Below are positions 9,455 through 19,281 of a DNA stretch of 64,000 nucleotides, piece after piece. Made by a program: the position numbers and the translations under genes. A model generated the notes under the pieces. That model saw only the letters and a list, made by a program, of their open reading frames with translations, ran no database searches and was not told the DNA's origin. Each line of letters begins with the position of its first letter. The first letter of the stretch is position 1. The stretch spans positions 124,001 to 188,000 of the forward strand of contig NZ_JAERVK010000001.1 of NCBI RefSeq assembly GCF_016745425.1, read 5' to 3'. Source of the DNA: Candidatus Methylomicrobium oryzae. GTDB taxonomy: Bacteria; Pseudomonadota; Gammaproteobacteria; Methylococcales; Methylomonadaceae.

Positions 9455-9482
9455 GGGAGAGGCCGGATGAGCCGCCTCTCCC
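9455..9482. terminator. Hairpin between convergent P460 and MFS transcripts
   Basis: A perfect 9-bp stem gggagaggc/gcctctccc with a 10-nt loop lies between the stop of the P460 gene and the stop of the small MFS partner gene. It has no long T-run on either strand, so bidirectional termination is likely but not certain. Confidence 0.5.
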
Positions 9483-9486
9483 AAGG

Positions 9487-9615
9487 TCAATTGAACAGCG
9501 CCATCGCTTTCTTCAACGTCGACCAGATGCCCCAGGTCAGCGGGGTGGCGACATACAGCCAGAACAGTATCACCAGCGCCAGGGGAGTGGATTTTGGACG
9601 GTCGTCGGGTTTCAT
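9487..9615 (-). CDS. Small membrane partner of OFA-type MFS transporter
   Basis: A 42-codon gene, MKPDDRPKSTPLALVILFWL and on to KKAMALFN. It begins with a charged N-terminus, then one membrane helix (ALVILFWLYVATPLTWGIW), then a basic end. AAGGAAG lies 7 nt before the ATG. It follows the MFS gene by 42 nt on the same strand. Short proteins of this shape next to oxalate/formate-type MFS genes are annotated elsewhere as MFS transporter small subunit; the role is unknown. It is easily missed because of its length. Confidence 0.75.
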   Translation of the reverse strand: MKPDDRPKSTPLALVILFWLYVATPLTWGIWSTLKKAMALFN

Positions 9616-9657
9616 CGGGTCGCTTCCTTAAAATCGAACAGGTAAAATCGAATGGCT

Positions 9658-11058
9658 TTAATGGGCATCGGACGCGGCCTGATGCGGAAAAACACCGTCG
9701 AGTTCATCGAACTCGTCATGGCGCATGTGGTGTTTTTCATGAACCGGCCGGATCAGCATATTGCAGAGGAAGCCGGCCGCCAAAATGCCGGCCATGATGT
9801 ACATCGTCACGTTATACGCCTCCGCCTTCGCGACGCCCTGCTCGATCTGGAACTCGCGGATGTAATTGACGAGTACCGGCCCGGCTACGCCGGCGGTCGA
9901 CCAGGCGGTCAATAGGCGCCCGTGGATGCCGCCGACATAACGGGTGCCGAAAATATCGGCCAGATACGCCGGAATCGTCGCAAAACCGCCGCCGTACATG
10001 CTCATGATGACCGCGTACAGTAAGATAAACAGGCCGATGTTGCCGAGCCGGCCCATCGTCGGAACGGAGGCGTACAGCACCGCGCCGAGCGCAAAAAAAA
10101 TGATGTAGGTGTTTTTGCGGCCCAGGAAGTCGGACGCCGAAGACCAGAAAAAACGGCCGCCCATGTTGAACAGGCTGAGCAGGCCGACGAAACCGGCCGC
10201 GGCCGCCGGCGTTACCGCGCCTTTGAACATTTCTTGGATCATCACTGATGCCTGGCCCAGTACTCCGATCCCGGCGGTCACGTTCAGGCACAACACCAGC
10301 CAGAGCAGATAAAACTGCGGCGTCAGCAAGGCCCGATCGATATGCACATGACTTTTCGTGATCATCTTGTTTTCGATGATCGGGGGTGTCCAGCCTTCGG
10401 GTTTCCAGCCGTTCGGCGGAATCCGTATCGTCAGCGCGCCGATCAGCATCGAAACGAAGTATAGGCTGCCCATCACCAGGAAAGTTTCAAGGACCCCCAC
10501 CGAGGTCGCGGATTTGAAATGGTCCATCAGCAGCACCGCAAGCGGTGCGCCAATCATTGCGCCGCCGCCGAACCCCATGATCGCCATGCCGGTCGCCATG
10601 CCGCGCCGGTCCGGAAACCATTTGATCAGCGTCGATACCGGCGAGACGTAGCCGAGGCCCAGCCCGATGCCGCCGATGATGCCGTAGCCGACATAAATCA
10701 GCCAGATCTGATGCAGGTGGATGCCGAGCGCCGAGATCCAGAACCCGCCGCCGAAGCAGCAGGCAGCGACCAGCATCGTCAACCGGGGGCCGACCTTTTC
10801 CAGCCATTTGCCGCCGAATGCGGCGGACAAGCCCAAAAATACGATCGCCAGACTGAAAGTCCAGCCGAGCGTCGTCAGTTTCCAGTCGTCCGGTGCAGGC
10901 TCGGTGATGCCGATCACCTTGGTCAAAGGGTCGTTGAAAACGCTAAAGGCGTAGGCCTGGCCGATGCACAGATGCACGGACAGCGCGGCGGGCGGCACCA
11001 TCCAGCGGTTATAGCCTCGGGAGGCGATGATACGTTGCTTGGAAAAAAAACCGGACAT
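9658..11058 (-). CDS. OFA (oxalate/formate antiporter) family MFS transporter
   Basis: A 466-residue protein with 12 predicted membrane segments. Family features are NRWMVPPAALSVHLCIGQAYAF at the first helix, the GLGYVSPVSTLIKWFPDRRGMATG block in the N-terminal half (the MFS loop signature) and YGGGFATIPAYLADIFG in the C-terminal half. The substrate is probably a small organic acid, but OFA proteins vary and oxalate/formate specificity cannot be read from sequence. The ATG at 11058 is chosen over TTG at 11067 because AGGAG lies 10 nt before it and only 1 nt before the TTG. The C-terminus is histidine-rich (HEKHHMRH). Confidence 0.88.
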   Translation of the reverse strand: MSGFFSKQRIIASRGYNRWMVPPAALSVHLCIGQAYAFSVFNDPLTKVIGITEPAPDDWKLTTLGWTFSLAIVFLGLSAAFGGKWLEKVGPRLTMLVAACCFGGGFWISALGIHLHQIWLIYVGYGIIGGIGLGLGYVSPVSTLIKWFPDRRGMATGMAIMGFGGGAMIGAPLAVLLMDHFKSATSVGVLETFLVMGSLYFVSMLIGALTIRIPPNGWKPEGWTPPIIENKMITKSHVHIDRALLTPQFYLLWLVLCLNVTAGIGVLGQASVMIQEMFKGAVTPAAAAGFVGLLSLFNMGGRFFWSSASDFLGRKNTYIIFFALGAVLYASVPTMGRLGNIGLFILLYAVIMSMYGGGFATIPAYLADIFGTRYVGGIHGRLLTAWSTAGVAGPVLVNYIREFQIEQGVAKAEAYNVTMYIMAGILAAGFLCNMLIRPVHEKHHMRHDEFDELDGVFPHQAASDAH

Positions 11059-11397
11059 TCGGGGCAAGCTCCTCGGTGATGGCTTGGCATATTAAAAAAT
11101 AAATGGGCGGCGGAACGGCGCCCGGATGGGACGATTCGATCTTAAAAAAACTTACCAAAACGCTATTCTACTCTGACTGGAGGGCGCGAATCCACCGGCT
11201 TTGGGATGGCTGGGAGAGGAGTCGAAAGAAGTATTTCACCTTGCACGGCTCGCCGTGCATGGTGTCGGTTAAACTAGGCCCTGTCGCATGAGTTTGCGCG
11301 GAAAACCTTACGGCTGTCATAATTCTGTCACATTCGATGTCTAACCTATGCACCAGAAAACGAACCCGTCTACCTATCCATATTATTGAGAGTCAAT
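11059..11397. other. Intergenic region between the MFS gene and pstS
   Basis: 339 bases carrying the divergent control regions of the MFS gene and pstS. The only clear site is the Pho box listed separately. A hairpin-like segment gcacggctcgccgtgc lies near 11243-11258; its role is unknown. Confidence 0.4.
11314..11331 (+). promoter_or_regulatory. Pho box (PhoB-binding site) upstream of pstS
   Basis: CTGTCATAATTCTGTCAC: two 7-bp direct repeats, CTGTCAT and CTGTCAC, separated by AATT, an almost perfect match to the PhoB consensus, 66 nt before the pstS start. PhoB would replace the -35 element and induce the operon under phosphate limitation. Confidence 0.88.
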
Positions 11398-12390
11398 ATG
11401 AAATTGTTCTTTAAGAAAACATCGCTGGCCTTGGCCTTGGCTTTGGGCGCGGCGTCGTTCGCCCCATTCGGCAGCCAGGCGGCCGCCAAACTGGCGGTCG
11501 ACCCGGCTTTGCCCGCCTATCAGACCGCCAGCGGGATTTCGGGCAACTTGTCCAGCGTCGGTTCCGATACCTTGGCCAACCTGATGACTCTGTGGGCCGA
11601 GACCTTCAACCGTTTTTACCCCAACGTGAACATTCAGATTCAGGCCGCGGGTTCTTCGACCGCGCCGCCGGCGTTGACCGAAGGCACTTCGAACTTGGGG
11701 CCGATGAGCCGGGAAATGAAAGACGATGAAATCGAGGCTTTCGAAGACAAATACGGCTATAAGCCGACCGCGGTTCCGGTAGCCGTCGACGCGTTGGCTG
11801 TGTTGGTAAATAAAGACAATCCGATCAAAGGCCTGTCGATGGATCAAGTCGATGCGATCTTCTCCACGACGCTGAAATGCGGCGCCAATAAAGAAATCGA
11901 AACCTGGGGCGATGCCGGCGTGCCTGCGTGGGGTGCGAAAAGCATTCAGTTGTACGGACGCAACTCGGTTTCCGGCACCTACGGTTATTTCAAGGAACAC
12001 GCGCTCTGCAAGGGCGATTTCAAGAGTAACGTGAACGAGCAGCCGGGTTCGGCTTCGGTCGTGCAGTCGGTCACTTCCTCGACCAACGGTATCGGTTATT
12101 CCGGTATGGGCTATTCGACTTCCGGCGTCAGAATGGTGCCGCTGGCGAAAAAAGGCAGCACCGATTATATCGAAGCGACACCCGAAAATGCGCTCAAAGG
12201 TACTTATCCTTTGACCCGCTATTTGTTCATCTACGTGAACAAAAAGCCTAACCAGCCGCTGCCGCCTCTTGAAAAAGAATTCATGAGGATGGTGCTGTCG
12301 AAGGAAGGACAGGAAGTCGTGATCAAGGACGGCTATATTCCGCTGCCTGTCAAGGTAGTCGAAAAGTATCTGGAAGCGCTCGATAAATAA
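11398..12390 (+). CDS. pstS: Phosphate ABC transporter substrate-binding protein
   Basis: Periplasmic phosphate-binding protein, 330 residues, with a signal peptide (cleavage after GSQAAA). Phosphate-contact motifs are visible: [30 protein letters not shown], and [15 protein letters not shown]. It belongs to the long PstS type that pairs with large PstC/PstA. The ATG at 11398 follows TGAGAG; an in-frame TTG at 11386 is less likely. The Pho box sits upstream and a strong terminator downstream, so pstS may be made in excess over the membrane components. Confidence 0.95.
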   Translation: MKLFFKKTSLALALALGAASFAPFGSQAAAKLAVDPALPAYQTASGISGNLSSVGSDTLANLMTLWAETFNRFYPNVNIQIQAAGSSTAPPALTEGTSNLGPMSREMKDDEIEAFEDKYGYKPTAVPVAVDALAVLVNKDNPIKGLSMDQVDAIFSTTLKCGANKEIETWGDAGVPAWGAKSIQLYGRNSVSGTYGYFKEHALCKGDFKSNVNEQPGSASVVQSVTSSTNGIGYSGMGYSTSGVRMVPLAKKGSTDYIEATPENALKGTYPLTRYLFIYVNKKPNQPLPPLEKEFMRMVLSKEGQEVVIKDGYIPLPVKVVEKYLEALDK

Positions 12391-12497
12391 TGGATTTCCG
12401 CAGTCTCATCCCCTCCTGTTCATGGTAAGGGCAAAAAGTCGGTGAATAGCGGCAAAAACTGCCGGTACTTACCCATCTCACGACATTGCTCATGTAA

Positions 12498-12538
12498 ACG
12501 GCCAAGATTGATTCGATATATCTTGGCCGTTTTTTTTT
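12498..12538 (+). terminator. Intrinsic terminator between pstS and pstC
   Basis: An 11-bp perfect stem acggccaagat/atcttggccgt (12498-12508 and 12520-12530) followed by nine T. It would end most pstS transcripts and leave read-through, or a separate promoter, for pstC. Confidence 0.92.
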
Positions 12539-12583
12539 CGAGATTGTTATATCATTGTCACTTTTGAAAGCTAGCATCTACGC

Positions 12584-14860
12584 ATGTCTGAAACTTACAG
12601 CTTGAGGAACGCGTCTGGCTCTATCCAGCAATCGGCCGCCGGTTATTATCAAAGGTGGCGCCTGATCAAGGACGCCCTGGCCCGTTATGGCGTCATCGTC
12701 GGAGGGCTCGGCATCCTGGCCGCGATCATTCTGATTTTCTTTTACCTGTTGTATGTGGTTTATCCGCTCTTTGTCGGCGCTTCGGCCTCGCCGGTGAGCC
12801 GCTATGCGGTGCCGGAGCCGTCGCTCGGCAAAACGCTATTTCTCGAAATCGAGGAGCAAAACGAGTTGGCGGCCCGTTTCACGGACAGCGGCCGGGTGGT
12901 ATTTTTCGAAGCGGCGACCGGCAAACCGGTGCTGACGCAGGCGATTGCGCTTCCCGAAGGCGTCTCGGTCACCAGTTTCGCACCGGGCCGTCCGGCGAAT
13001 GCGGGCGTGTTCGCTTACGGGCTTTCGAACGGCGGCGTTATCGTGGTCAGAAACCACTACAAGGTAACCTATGACAAGGATGTGCGCAAGATAGCGCCGG
13101 AACTCAATTATCCGCTCGGAGAGGCGCCGCTGATGATCGGCGAGCAAGGGGTGCCGCTCGACAAGGTTGCCGTCAAATGGGAAGACGATGCGACGGTGAT
13201 TGTGGCGAAAACCGGCGGCAAGATTCATTTGGTCAGTTTCGAAAAGGAGCAGTCGTTGTTCGCCGAAGAGTCGGCGGTTCAGCGCACCGATGCGGTAGTG
13301 GATACGCCGTCCGAAAATATCGCGCAAATATTGATCGACAAGAACGGAGAAAATCTGTTTCTGGCCGGCAGTGACGGCAGTCTCGGTTTTTTCAATATTG
13401 CGGATAAAAATGCGCCGGCGCTCAGGCAGCGCCAGAACGTGGTCGAAACGGGGCTTGCGATTACCAGTCTGGCTTTACTGAACGGCGATCTGTCGCTGCT
13501 GGTCGGCGATTCTTCCGGACAGGTTGCGCAGTGGAGCAAAGGCAAGGACGAATTGAACAATGTGGTACTGAAAAAACTCAGAGTCTTCAAGGTTGCCGGT
13601 CAGCCCGTCGTTACGATCGATTCCGAGCAGCGGCGCAAGGGCTTCATGACCTTCGATGCCGGCGGAAAAATGGGCCTTTTCAATTCTACGGCGGAAAGGC
13701 GCCTCCTGGAAGAACCTCTTGGTGCGCATCCGATTGCGGCAGCGTTGTCGCCTCGCGCGAACGCCTTGCTGATGCAGGGCGAAGACGGCCAAATCCATTT
13801 CTGGACCGTCCATAACGAGCACCCGGAAGTTTCGTTCGGGTCGATCTGGGGGAAAGTCTGGTATGAAAGCTACCAGAAGCCCGATTATATCTGGCAGTCG
13901 TCTTCGGCGGCGAACGATTTCGAGCCGAAATACAGTATGACGCCGTTGGTTTTCGGCACGCTGAAGGCGGCCTTTTACGCGATGCTGTTCGCCATGCCGC
14001 TGTCTTTGCTGGGCGCCGTTTATACCGCTTATTTCATGGCGCCGGCCATGCGCCAGTTGGTCAAGCCGACCATCGAGCTGATGGGCGCGCTGCCGTCGGT
14101 GATTCTGGGCTTCCTGGCCGGTTTATGGCTGGCGCCTTTCATCGAAAAGCATCTCGCCGGCATCTTCTCGACACTGATCCTGCTGCCGGTCGGCGTGCTG
14201 CTGTTTGCGCTGGGCGGGCAGTTCGTCCCGAAAGCGATCCGGCATAAAATTCCCGAAGGCTGGGAGGGCGCGTTATTGATCCCGGTGATGCTGTTTACCG
14301 GCTGGCTCGCATTCCAGGTCAGCGTGCCTCTGGAATCGGCGCTGTTCGGCGGTTCGCTGCGCGACTGGTTCAGTCGCGAGTGGGACATCGGCTACGATCA
14401 GCGCAACGCGCTGGTCGTCGGCATCGCGATGGGATTCGCGGTGGTGCCGACCATTTTTTCGATTGCGGAAGACGCGGTGTTCAGCGTGCCGAAGCATCTG
14501 ACGGTCGGTTCCCTGGCTTTGGGCGCGACCCCGTGGCAGACGGTCACCCGCGTCGTGCTGCTGACTGCCAGCCCCGGCATTTTTTCGGCGGTGATGATCG
14601 GGCTAGGCCGGGCGATCGGCGAGACGATGATCGTGTTGATGGCGACCGGCAACACGCCGGTGATGGACTTCAGCGTATTTCAGGGACTCAGAACCCTGGC
14701 GGCCAACATCGCGGTCGAGATGCCGGAAGCCGAAGTCGACAGCACGCATTACCGGATCTTGTTTCTGGCGGCGCTGGTATTGTTCCTGTTTACCTTCATC
14801 TTCAACACGCTGGCCGAAATCATCCGCCAGCGCCTACGTGAAAAATACAGTTCGTTATGA
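12584..14860 (+). CDS. pstC: Phosphate ABC transporter permease PstC, large form
   Basis: A 758-residue inner-membrane permease. After a first membrane helix (about residues 35-60) comes a large periplasmic insert of about 380 residues with beta-propeller-like repeats, as in other large gammaproteobacterial PstC proteins; the usual PstC permease domain occupies the last 300 residues, with the EAA-loop region near [20 protein letters not shown]. The stop overlaps the pstA start by 4 nt (ATGA), so the two are translationally coupled. E. coli PstC has about 320 residues; the insert is a lineage feature of unknown role. Confidence 0.92.
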   Translation: MSETYSLRNASGSIQQSAAGYYQRWRLIKDALARYGVIVGGLGILAAIILIFFYLLYVVYPLFVGASASPVSRYAVPEPSLGKTLFLEIEEQNELAARFTDSGRVVFFEAATGKPVLTQAIALPEGVSVTSFAPGRPANAGVFAYGLSNGGVIVVRNHYKVTYDKDVRKIAPELNYPLGEAPLMIGEQGVPLDKVAVKWEDDATVIVAKTGGKIHLVSFEKEQSLFAEESAVQRTDAVVDTPSENIAQILIDKNGENLFLAGSDGSLGFFNIADKNAPALRQRQNVVETGLAITSLALLNGDLSLLVGDSSGQVAQWSKGKDELNNVVLKKLRVFKVAGQPVVTIDSEQRRKGFMTFDAGGKMGLFNSTAERRLLEEPLGAHPIAAALSPRANALLMQGEDGQIHFWTVHNEHPEVSFGSIWGKVWYESYQKPDYIWQSSSAANDFEPKYSMTPLVFGTLKAAFYAMLFAMPLSLLGAVYTAYFMAPAMRQLVKPTIELMGALPSVILGFLAGLWLAPFIEKHLAGIFSTLILLPVGVLLFALGGQFVPKAIRHKIPEGWEGALLIPVMLFTGWLAFQVSVPLESALFGGSLRDWFSREWDIGYDQRNALVVGIAMGFAVVPTIFSIAEDAVFSVPKHLTVGSLALGATPWQTVTRVVLLTASPGIFSAVMIGLGRAIGETMIVLMATGNTPVMDFSVFQGLRTLAANIAVEMPEAEVDSTHYRILFLAALVLFLFTFIFNTLAEIIRQRLREKYSSL

Positions 14861-16512
14861 TCAAATCCTGGTTTAAAAGCGGCAATCCGTGGGTGTGGTT
14901 TACGGCTTCGGCGGTTAGCGCCTGTCTGATCATGGTGGTGGGCGTACTGGGACTGATCCTCGTACGCGGAATCGGCAATTTCTGGCCGGGCGGCTTGGTG
15001 CAGTTCAGCTACCAGGAAGACGGCGGGCAAGTGCATGAAGTGATCGGCGAGCTGATCGATACCAGCATCACGCCGGCGGCGATGGCGAAAGTGGCCGGTT
15101 TTGCGATGGCCGACGGCGAAGACGTGCTGGTCCAGTATCAAATCAAGACCGGCAATCGCGATGTATCCGGTTCGGATTTCCGCTGGATCCAGGAACGCCG
15201 CATCAAACGGCAAAGCACGCCTCCCGAATTGATCGCGGTGGAACGGCGGGAGTGGGGTAATTTCTACGGCCGCCTGGTCGCCGTCAAGGAAAGCGGCAAG
15301 ATGATCGCCGAAGGGCCGGAGGCGATGCCGGTACTGCAGGAGCGCCTGGAGGCGGCGCTGGACATTTTCGATAAAATTTCCTATCTCGAAAAAAAGAAAA
15401 TCGGCGCGGTCAACTACGGACTGGAACGGCTGCGTTTGGAACGGCGCAAACTGGAGCTGGAAAAGCGTTGGGATGCGGATGCGCAACAGCGTATCGCGGC
15501 CGAGAGAGCGGTTCTGGACGGAGAATATAAAAAATTCCAAACCGAATTGATGGCGCTGTACCGAGACATCCGCAAGGACAGTTTCGTTGCGGCCGCGGAT
15601 GACGGCAGCGAACACGAGATCGCGCTGGCCAAGGTGGTTCGGGTTTATCAGCCGAACGAAATGAATGTATTCGGTAAAATCGGCCACTACTTCACCAAAT
15701 TCGCCGAGTTTCTGGCCGACGATCCGCGCGAGGCGAACACCGAAGGCGGCATTTTTCCGGCGATTTACGGCACCATTCTGATGGTCATTGTCATGTCGAT
15801 CATCGTAACGCCGTTCGGCGTGATCGCGGCGGTGTATCTGCGCGAATACGCCAAGCAGGGCTTCACCACCCGGCTGATCCGGATCGCGGTGAACAATCTG
15901 GCCGGGGTGCCTTCAGTCGTTTACGGCGTGTTCGGCCTCGGCTTCTTCGTCTACATCCTGGGCGGCAAGATCGACCGCCTGTTTTATCCGGAAGCGGCGC
16001 CCGCGCCGGTATTCGGCACTCCCGGCCTGATGTGGGCCTCTATTACATTGGCGCTTTTAACGCTGCCGGTTGTGATCGTGTCGACTGAAGAAGGTCTGGC
16101 GCGCATTCCCAAATCGATCCGCGAGGGCAGCCTGGCGCTCGGTGCGACCAAGTTTGAAACGCTTTGGCGGACGGTATTGCCGATGGCAAGTCCTGCGATG
16201 ATGACCGGCCTGATCTTGGCAGTCGCGCGGGCGGCCGGCGAAGTGGCGCCGTTGATGCTGGTCGGCGTGGTCAAGCTGGCGCCGTCGCTGCCTTTGGACG
16301 GCAATTTCCCGTTTTTGCATCTGGAAAGAAAATTCATGCACCTCGGCTTTCATATCTACGACGTGGGCTTCCAGAGCCCGAATGTCGAGGCGGCGCGTCC
16401 CTTGGTCTATGCGACATCGCTGCTGCTGGTCCTGGTGATTATCGGGCTCAATCTGTCCGCGATCCTGATCCGCAATCATCTGAGGGAAAAATATCGAGCT
16501 CTTGAAGGTTAA
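14857..16512 (+). CDS. pstA: Phosphate ABC transporter permease PstA, large form
   Basis: A 551-residue permease. One N-terminal membrane helix, then a soluble extension of about 240 residues with a lysine/arginine/glutamate-rich coiled coil near residues 175-230 (DUF3333-like), then the permease domain. The EAA-type loop reads [20 protein letters not shown] and a second conserved block is [20 protein letters not shown]. It forms the PstCA channel with the preceding gene. The start overlaps pstC and pstB follows after 5 nt. Confidence 0.92.
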   Translation: MIKSWFKSGNPWVWFTASAVSACLIMVVGVLGLILVRGIGNFWPGGLVQFSYQEDGGQVHEVIGELIDTSITPAAMAKVAGFAMADGEDVLVQYQIKTGNRDVSGSDFRWIQERRIKRQSTPPELIAVERREWGNFYGRLVAVKESGKMIAEGPEAMPVLQERLEAALDIFDKISYLEKKKIGAVNYGLERLRLERRKLELEKRWDADAQQRIAAERAVLDGEYKKFQTELMALYRDIRKDSFVAAADDGSEHEIALAKVVRVYQPNEMNVFGKIGHYFTKFAEFLADDPREANTEGGIFPAIYGTILMVIVMSIIVTPFGVIAAVYLREYAKQGFTTRLIRIAVNNLAGVPSVVYGVFGLGFFVYILGGKIDRLFYPEAAPAPVFGTPGLMWASITLALLTLPVVIVSTEEGLARIPKSIREGSLALGATKFETLWRTVLPMASPAMMTGLILAVARAAGEVAPLMLVGVVKLAPSLPLDGNFPFLHLERKFMHLGFHIYDVGFQSPNVEAARPLVYATSLLLVLVIIGLNLSAILIRNHLREKYRALEG

Positions 16513-16517
16513 TCAAC

Positions 16518-17360
16518 ATGACAACAGCACAACAAACACGTACCCATGCGATCGACATGAAATCGATCCTGCGCGATACCAAAGGCCAGGCCGAGACCGA
16601 GACTTCCGAAGTCTGCATCCGGGTCGACAATTTGAGCCTGTTTTACGGAGAAAAACAGGCCCTGCACAGCATCAATATGGATATTCAGAAACAGAAGGTG
16701 ACCGCCTACATCGGCCCGAGCGGCTGCGGCAAATCGACGCTGCTCCGCTGCATCAACCGGATGAACGATCTGGTCGACAGCGCCCGGATCGAGGGCCGGA
16801 TCCTGCTGGACGGCGAGAACATCTACGACAAGTCGGTCAATGTCGCGGCGCTGCGCCGGCGCGTCGGGATGGTGTTCCAGAAGCCGAATCCGTTCCCGAA
16901 ATCGATCTTCGAAAACGTCGCCTACGGCCTCAGGATTCAGGGCATCAACGATAAAAGAACGCTCGAAGAAACGGTCGAAAAGGCGCTGCGGGGCGCGGCG
17001 CTCTGGGATGAAATGAAGGACCGCTTGAACGACAATGCGCTCGGGATGTCCGGCGGTCAGCAGCAGCGTCTGGTGATCGCGCGCGCGATTGCGATCGAGC
17101 CCGAGGTGCTGTTGCTGGACGAGCCGGCGTCGGCGCTGGACCCGATCTCGACCCTGAAAATCGAGGAATTGATCAACGAGCTGAAAGAAAAATACACGAT
17201 CGTAATTGTGACGCACAACATGCAGCAGGCGGCGCGGGTATCCGATTTCACCGCCTTTATGTACATGGGCGAACTGATCGAGATGGGCCCGACCAGCGAA
17301 CTGTTCACGAATCCGAAAAAACAGCAGACAGAAGATTACATCACCGGCCGTTACGGTTAA
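16518..17360 (+). CDS. pstB: Phosphate ABC transporter ATP-binding protein
   Basis: A 280-residue cytoplasmic ATPase. Walker [11 protein letters not shown]-loop VFQKPNPFP, signature MSGGQQQR, Walker [13 protein letters not shown] and the switch histidine in VTHNM are all intact. An N-terminal extension of about 35 residues precedes the usual PstB start ([14 protein letters not shown]). The gene lies 5 nt after pstA and 10 nt before phoU. Confidence 0.97.
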   Translation: MTTAQQTRTHAIDMKSILRDTKGQAETETSEVCIRVDNLSLFYGEKQALHSINMDIQKQKVTAYIGPSGCGKSTLLRCINRMNDLVDSARIEGRILLDGENIYDKSVNVAALRRRVGMVFQKPNPFPKSIFENVAYGLRIQGINDKRTLEETVEKALRGAALWDEMKDRLNDNALGMSGGQQQRLVIARAIAIEPEVLLLDEPASALDPISTLKIEELINELKEKYTIVIVTHNMQQAARVSDFTAFMYMGELIEMGPTSELFTNPKKQQTEDYITGRYG

Positions 17361-17370
17361 GGAGCCGACA

Positions 17371-18087
17371 ATGGAAAACAGTAAGATCGGACAGCATATT
17401 TCCGCGCAGTTCAACAAGGAAATCGAAGACATCCGCAATAAGGTGCTGACCATGGGCGGACTCGTCGAGCAGCAGTTGGAGCTGGCGATGCAAGCGTTTT
17501 CTTCGGGCGACATCGAAATGGCCGAGCTGGTGATCAAGCAGGACAACCAGGTCGATGCGCTGGAGGTTACAATCGATCGCGAATGTACGCAGATTCTGGC
17601 GCTCCGGCAGCCGGCCGCGTTTGATCTGCGCTTGCTGTTGACCGTGATCAAGGTGATCAACGAACTGGAAATCGTCGGCGACCTGGCCGAGCGAATCGCG
17701 AAGCTGGCCATCCAATCGGCCGACAGCGACGGCCGGATCGACCAGTATTACGAGATCCAGCACATGGCGAACCTGGTCAAGGACATGCTGCACCGGGCGC
17801 TCGACGCGTTCGCGCGGATGAGCATTGAGGATGTGCCGGCGATTACCAGCCTGGACGACAACGTCGACCGCGAATACTCGAGCATCATCCGCCAGCTGAT
17901 CACGCACATGATGGAAGACCCGCGCAACATCACCCGCACGCTGAACGTACTGTGGACCGTGCGCGCAATGGAACGGATCGGCGACCACGCCTGCTACATC
18001 TGCGAGCATCTGATCTATATGGTCAAAGGCGAGGCGGTGCGCCATTTGAGTCGGGAAGAAATGGCGAAGAAGGTTAAGGGCGGTTGA
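17371..18087 (+). CDS. phoU: Phosphate signalling complex protein PhoU
   Basis: A 238-residue protein of two three-helix PhoU repeats. Each repeat has the metal-binding acidic motif (EIVGDLAERIAK in the first, ERIGDHACYICEHL in the second). It links PstB activity to the PhoR sensor and keeps the Pho regulon off when phosphate is plentiful. GGAG precedes the ATG. It is the last gene of the operon; no phoBR is in the window. Confidence 0.96.
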   Translation: MENSKIGQHISAQFNKEIEDIRNKVLTMGGLVEQQLELAMQAFSSGDIEMAELVIKQDNQVDALEVTIDRECTQILALRQPAAFDLRLLLTVIKVINELEIVGDLAERIAKLAIQSADSDGRIDQYYEIQHMANLVKDMLHRALDAFARMSIEDVPAITSLDDNVDREYSSIIRQLITHMMEDPRNITRTLNVLWTVRAMERIGDHACYICEHLIYMVKGEAVRHLSREEMAKKVKGG

Positions 18088-18112
18088 GGCGTACGGCTTC
18101 GTAGCCTGATAG

Positions 18113-18186
18113 GTTGGGTTAACGGCTTTATCGTTAACCCAACACATCAATGCACCCAATGTTGGGTTGCAAAAAGCGCAACCCAA
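18113..18186. repeat. Pair of tandem GTTGGGTT hairpins (REP-like)
   Basis: Two hairpins in a row downstream of phoU. The first has a perfect 12-bp stem, gttgggttaacg/cgttaacccaac (18113-18124 and 18132-18143); the second has a 9-bp stem, ttgggttgc/gcaacccaa (18162-18170 and 18178-18186). Both use the same TTGGGTT arm, the usual look of a REP doublet. They may also protect or end the pst transcript. Confidence 0.7.
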
Positions 18187-18285
18187 TCTACGCAGCTGCC
18201 GTCTTCTCTCCTATTATTAGGAAATTCAATGACCAGTCTGTCACCGACGGCTGGGGCGGTTGGAGCCTCTTTATCTAGCAAGCCC

Positions 18286-18357
18286 GTAGGATGTGCTGAA
18301 CGAAGTGAAGCGCATCGATCGCGAGCGATGCGCCCTCCTTGCGTCGGCGCATCCTAC
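18286..18357. repeat. REP-like nested inverted repeat
   Basis: Outer arms gtaggatgtgc and gcgcatcctac (18286-18296 and 18347-18357) enclose an inner perfect 8-bp stem, gcgcatcg/cgatgcgc (18310-18333). The GTAGGATG(C/T)G arm recurs in degenerate form at 55697-55724. Such elements are common between genes in gammaproteobacteria and are moved by RAYT-type transposases, none of which is in this window. Confidence 0.65.
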
Positions 18358-18412
18358 ACTTTTATTTCAGAGGAGTCGCTTACATTCTCCTCTATGCCGC
18401 CAATAAAAACCG

Positions 18413-19255
18413 CTATTTCTCCAGCCCGATAAAATCCCAAACCCTGTGCGAGAACGTCGCTTCGCTGTGTTCGGGGACCGGAGGACCGTCGGGATAATTC
18501 AGCTGGTAGATCCGCTCGACATTGGCGGCCTGATCCGGCATGTCCAGTTTGGTATAGGCCTCCTTCAGGACTTCCAGCGCATATGGCACCGCCGGAGTCC
18601 GCTGGTATTTTTCGATCACTTCGGATGCCCGGTTGACGGCGGCAACATAAGCCTGGCGTTTGATATAAAAGCGGGCGATATGCACTTCGTGCATCGCCAT
18701 GTTGTTTCTCAGCGCGGTCATCCGCTGCTTGGCGTCCGCAACATATTTGCTGTTCGGGAAGCGCTTGATCAGTTCCGAGAAATTTTCGTAAGCTTCCTTG
18801 GCGGTGCTGATGTCGCGCTGCGAGGAGTCGGTCGGCAGGAAGCGGTCGACGAAGCCGAAGCCGCGGTTGTAGTTGACGAGCCCTTTCAGGTAGTAGGCGT
18901 AATCGACGCTCGAATTGCGCGGATTGATCTTGATGAACCGGTCGGCGGCAGCGACCGCTGCGTCGGCGTCCCCGCTTTTATAGTAGGCATAAGCAACGTC
19001 GAGCTGGGTTTGCGCGGAGGTTTCCCCGAACGGGTAGCGCGCCTCCAGGGCCTCGTAGATTTTGACCGCTTTTTCGTAATTGCCGGCGTCGACGGCGGTT
19101 TGCGCTTCTTGGCGGAATTTTTCGACATTCCAGTCTTTATATTCGTCTTCCGTTTCGGCGTCCTTGCTGAACGAGAAGTTCTTCAGCGATTCGCAGCCGG
19201 TCAGCGAGAACGCAAGCCAGCCAATAAATAAACTTTTTAACAAAATTAATCGCAT
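18413..19255 (-). CDS. bamD: Outer-membrane assembly lipoprotein BamD
   Basis: A 280-residue periplasmic lipoprotein of the BAM complex, which inserts beta-barrel proteins into the outer membrane. A lipoprotein signal ends in FSLTGC. Five TPR-like helix pairs follow, with the typical blocks YEALEARYPFGETSAQTQLD, YYLKGLVNYNRGFGFVDRFL and SQRDISTAKEAYENFSELI. The ATG at 19255 is chosen because it gives the lipoprotein signal; the frame stays open to 19348 through the palindrome. It diverges from rluD. Confidence 0.94.
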   Translation of the reverse strand: MRLILLKSLFIGWLAFSLTGCESLKNFSFSKDAETEDEYKDWNVEKFRQEAQTAVDAGNYEKAVKIYEALEARYPFGETSAQTQLDVAYAYYKSGDADAAVAAADRFIKINPRNSSVDYAYYLKGLVNYNRGFGFVDRFLPTDSSQRDISTAKEAYENFSELIKRFPNSKYVADAKQRMTALRNNMAMHEVHIARFYIKRQAYVAAVNRASEVIEKYQRTPAVPYALEVLKEAYTKLDMPDQAANVERIYQLNYPDGPPVPEHSEATFSHRVWDFIGLEK

Positions 19256-19281
19256 AGTGCTATCGACACGTAGTAATATGA

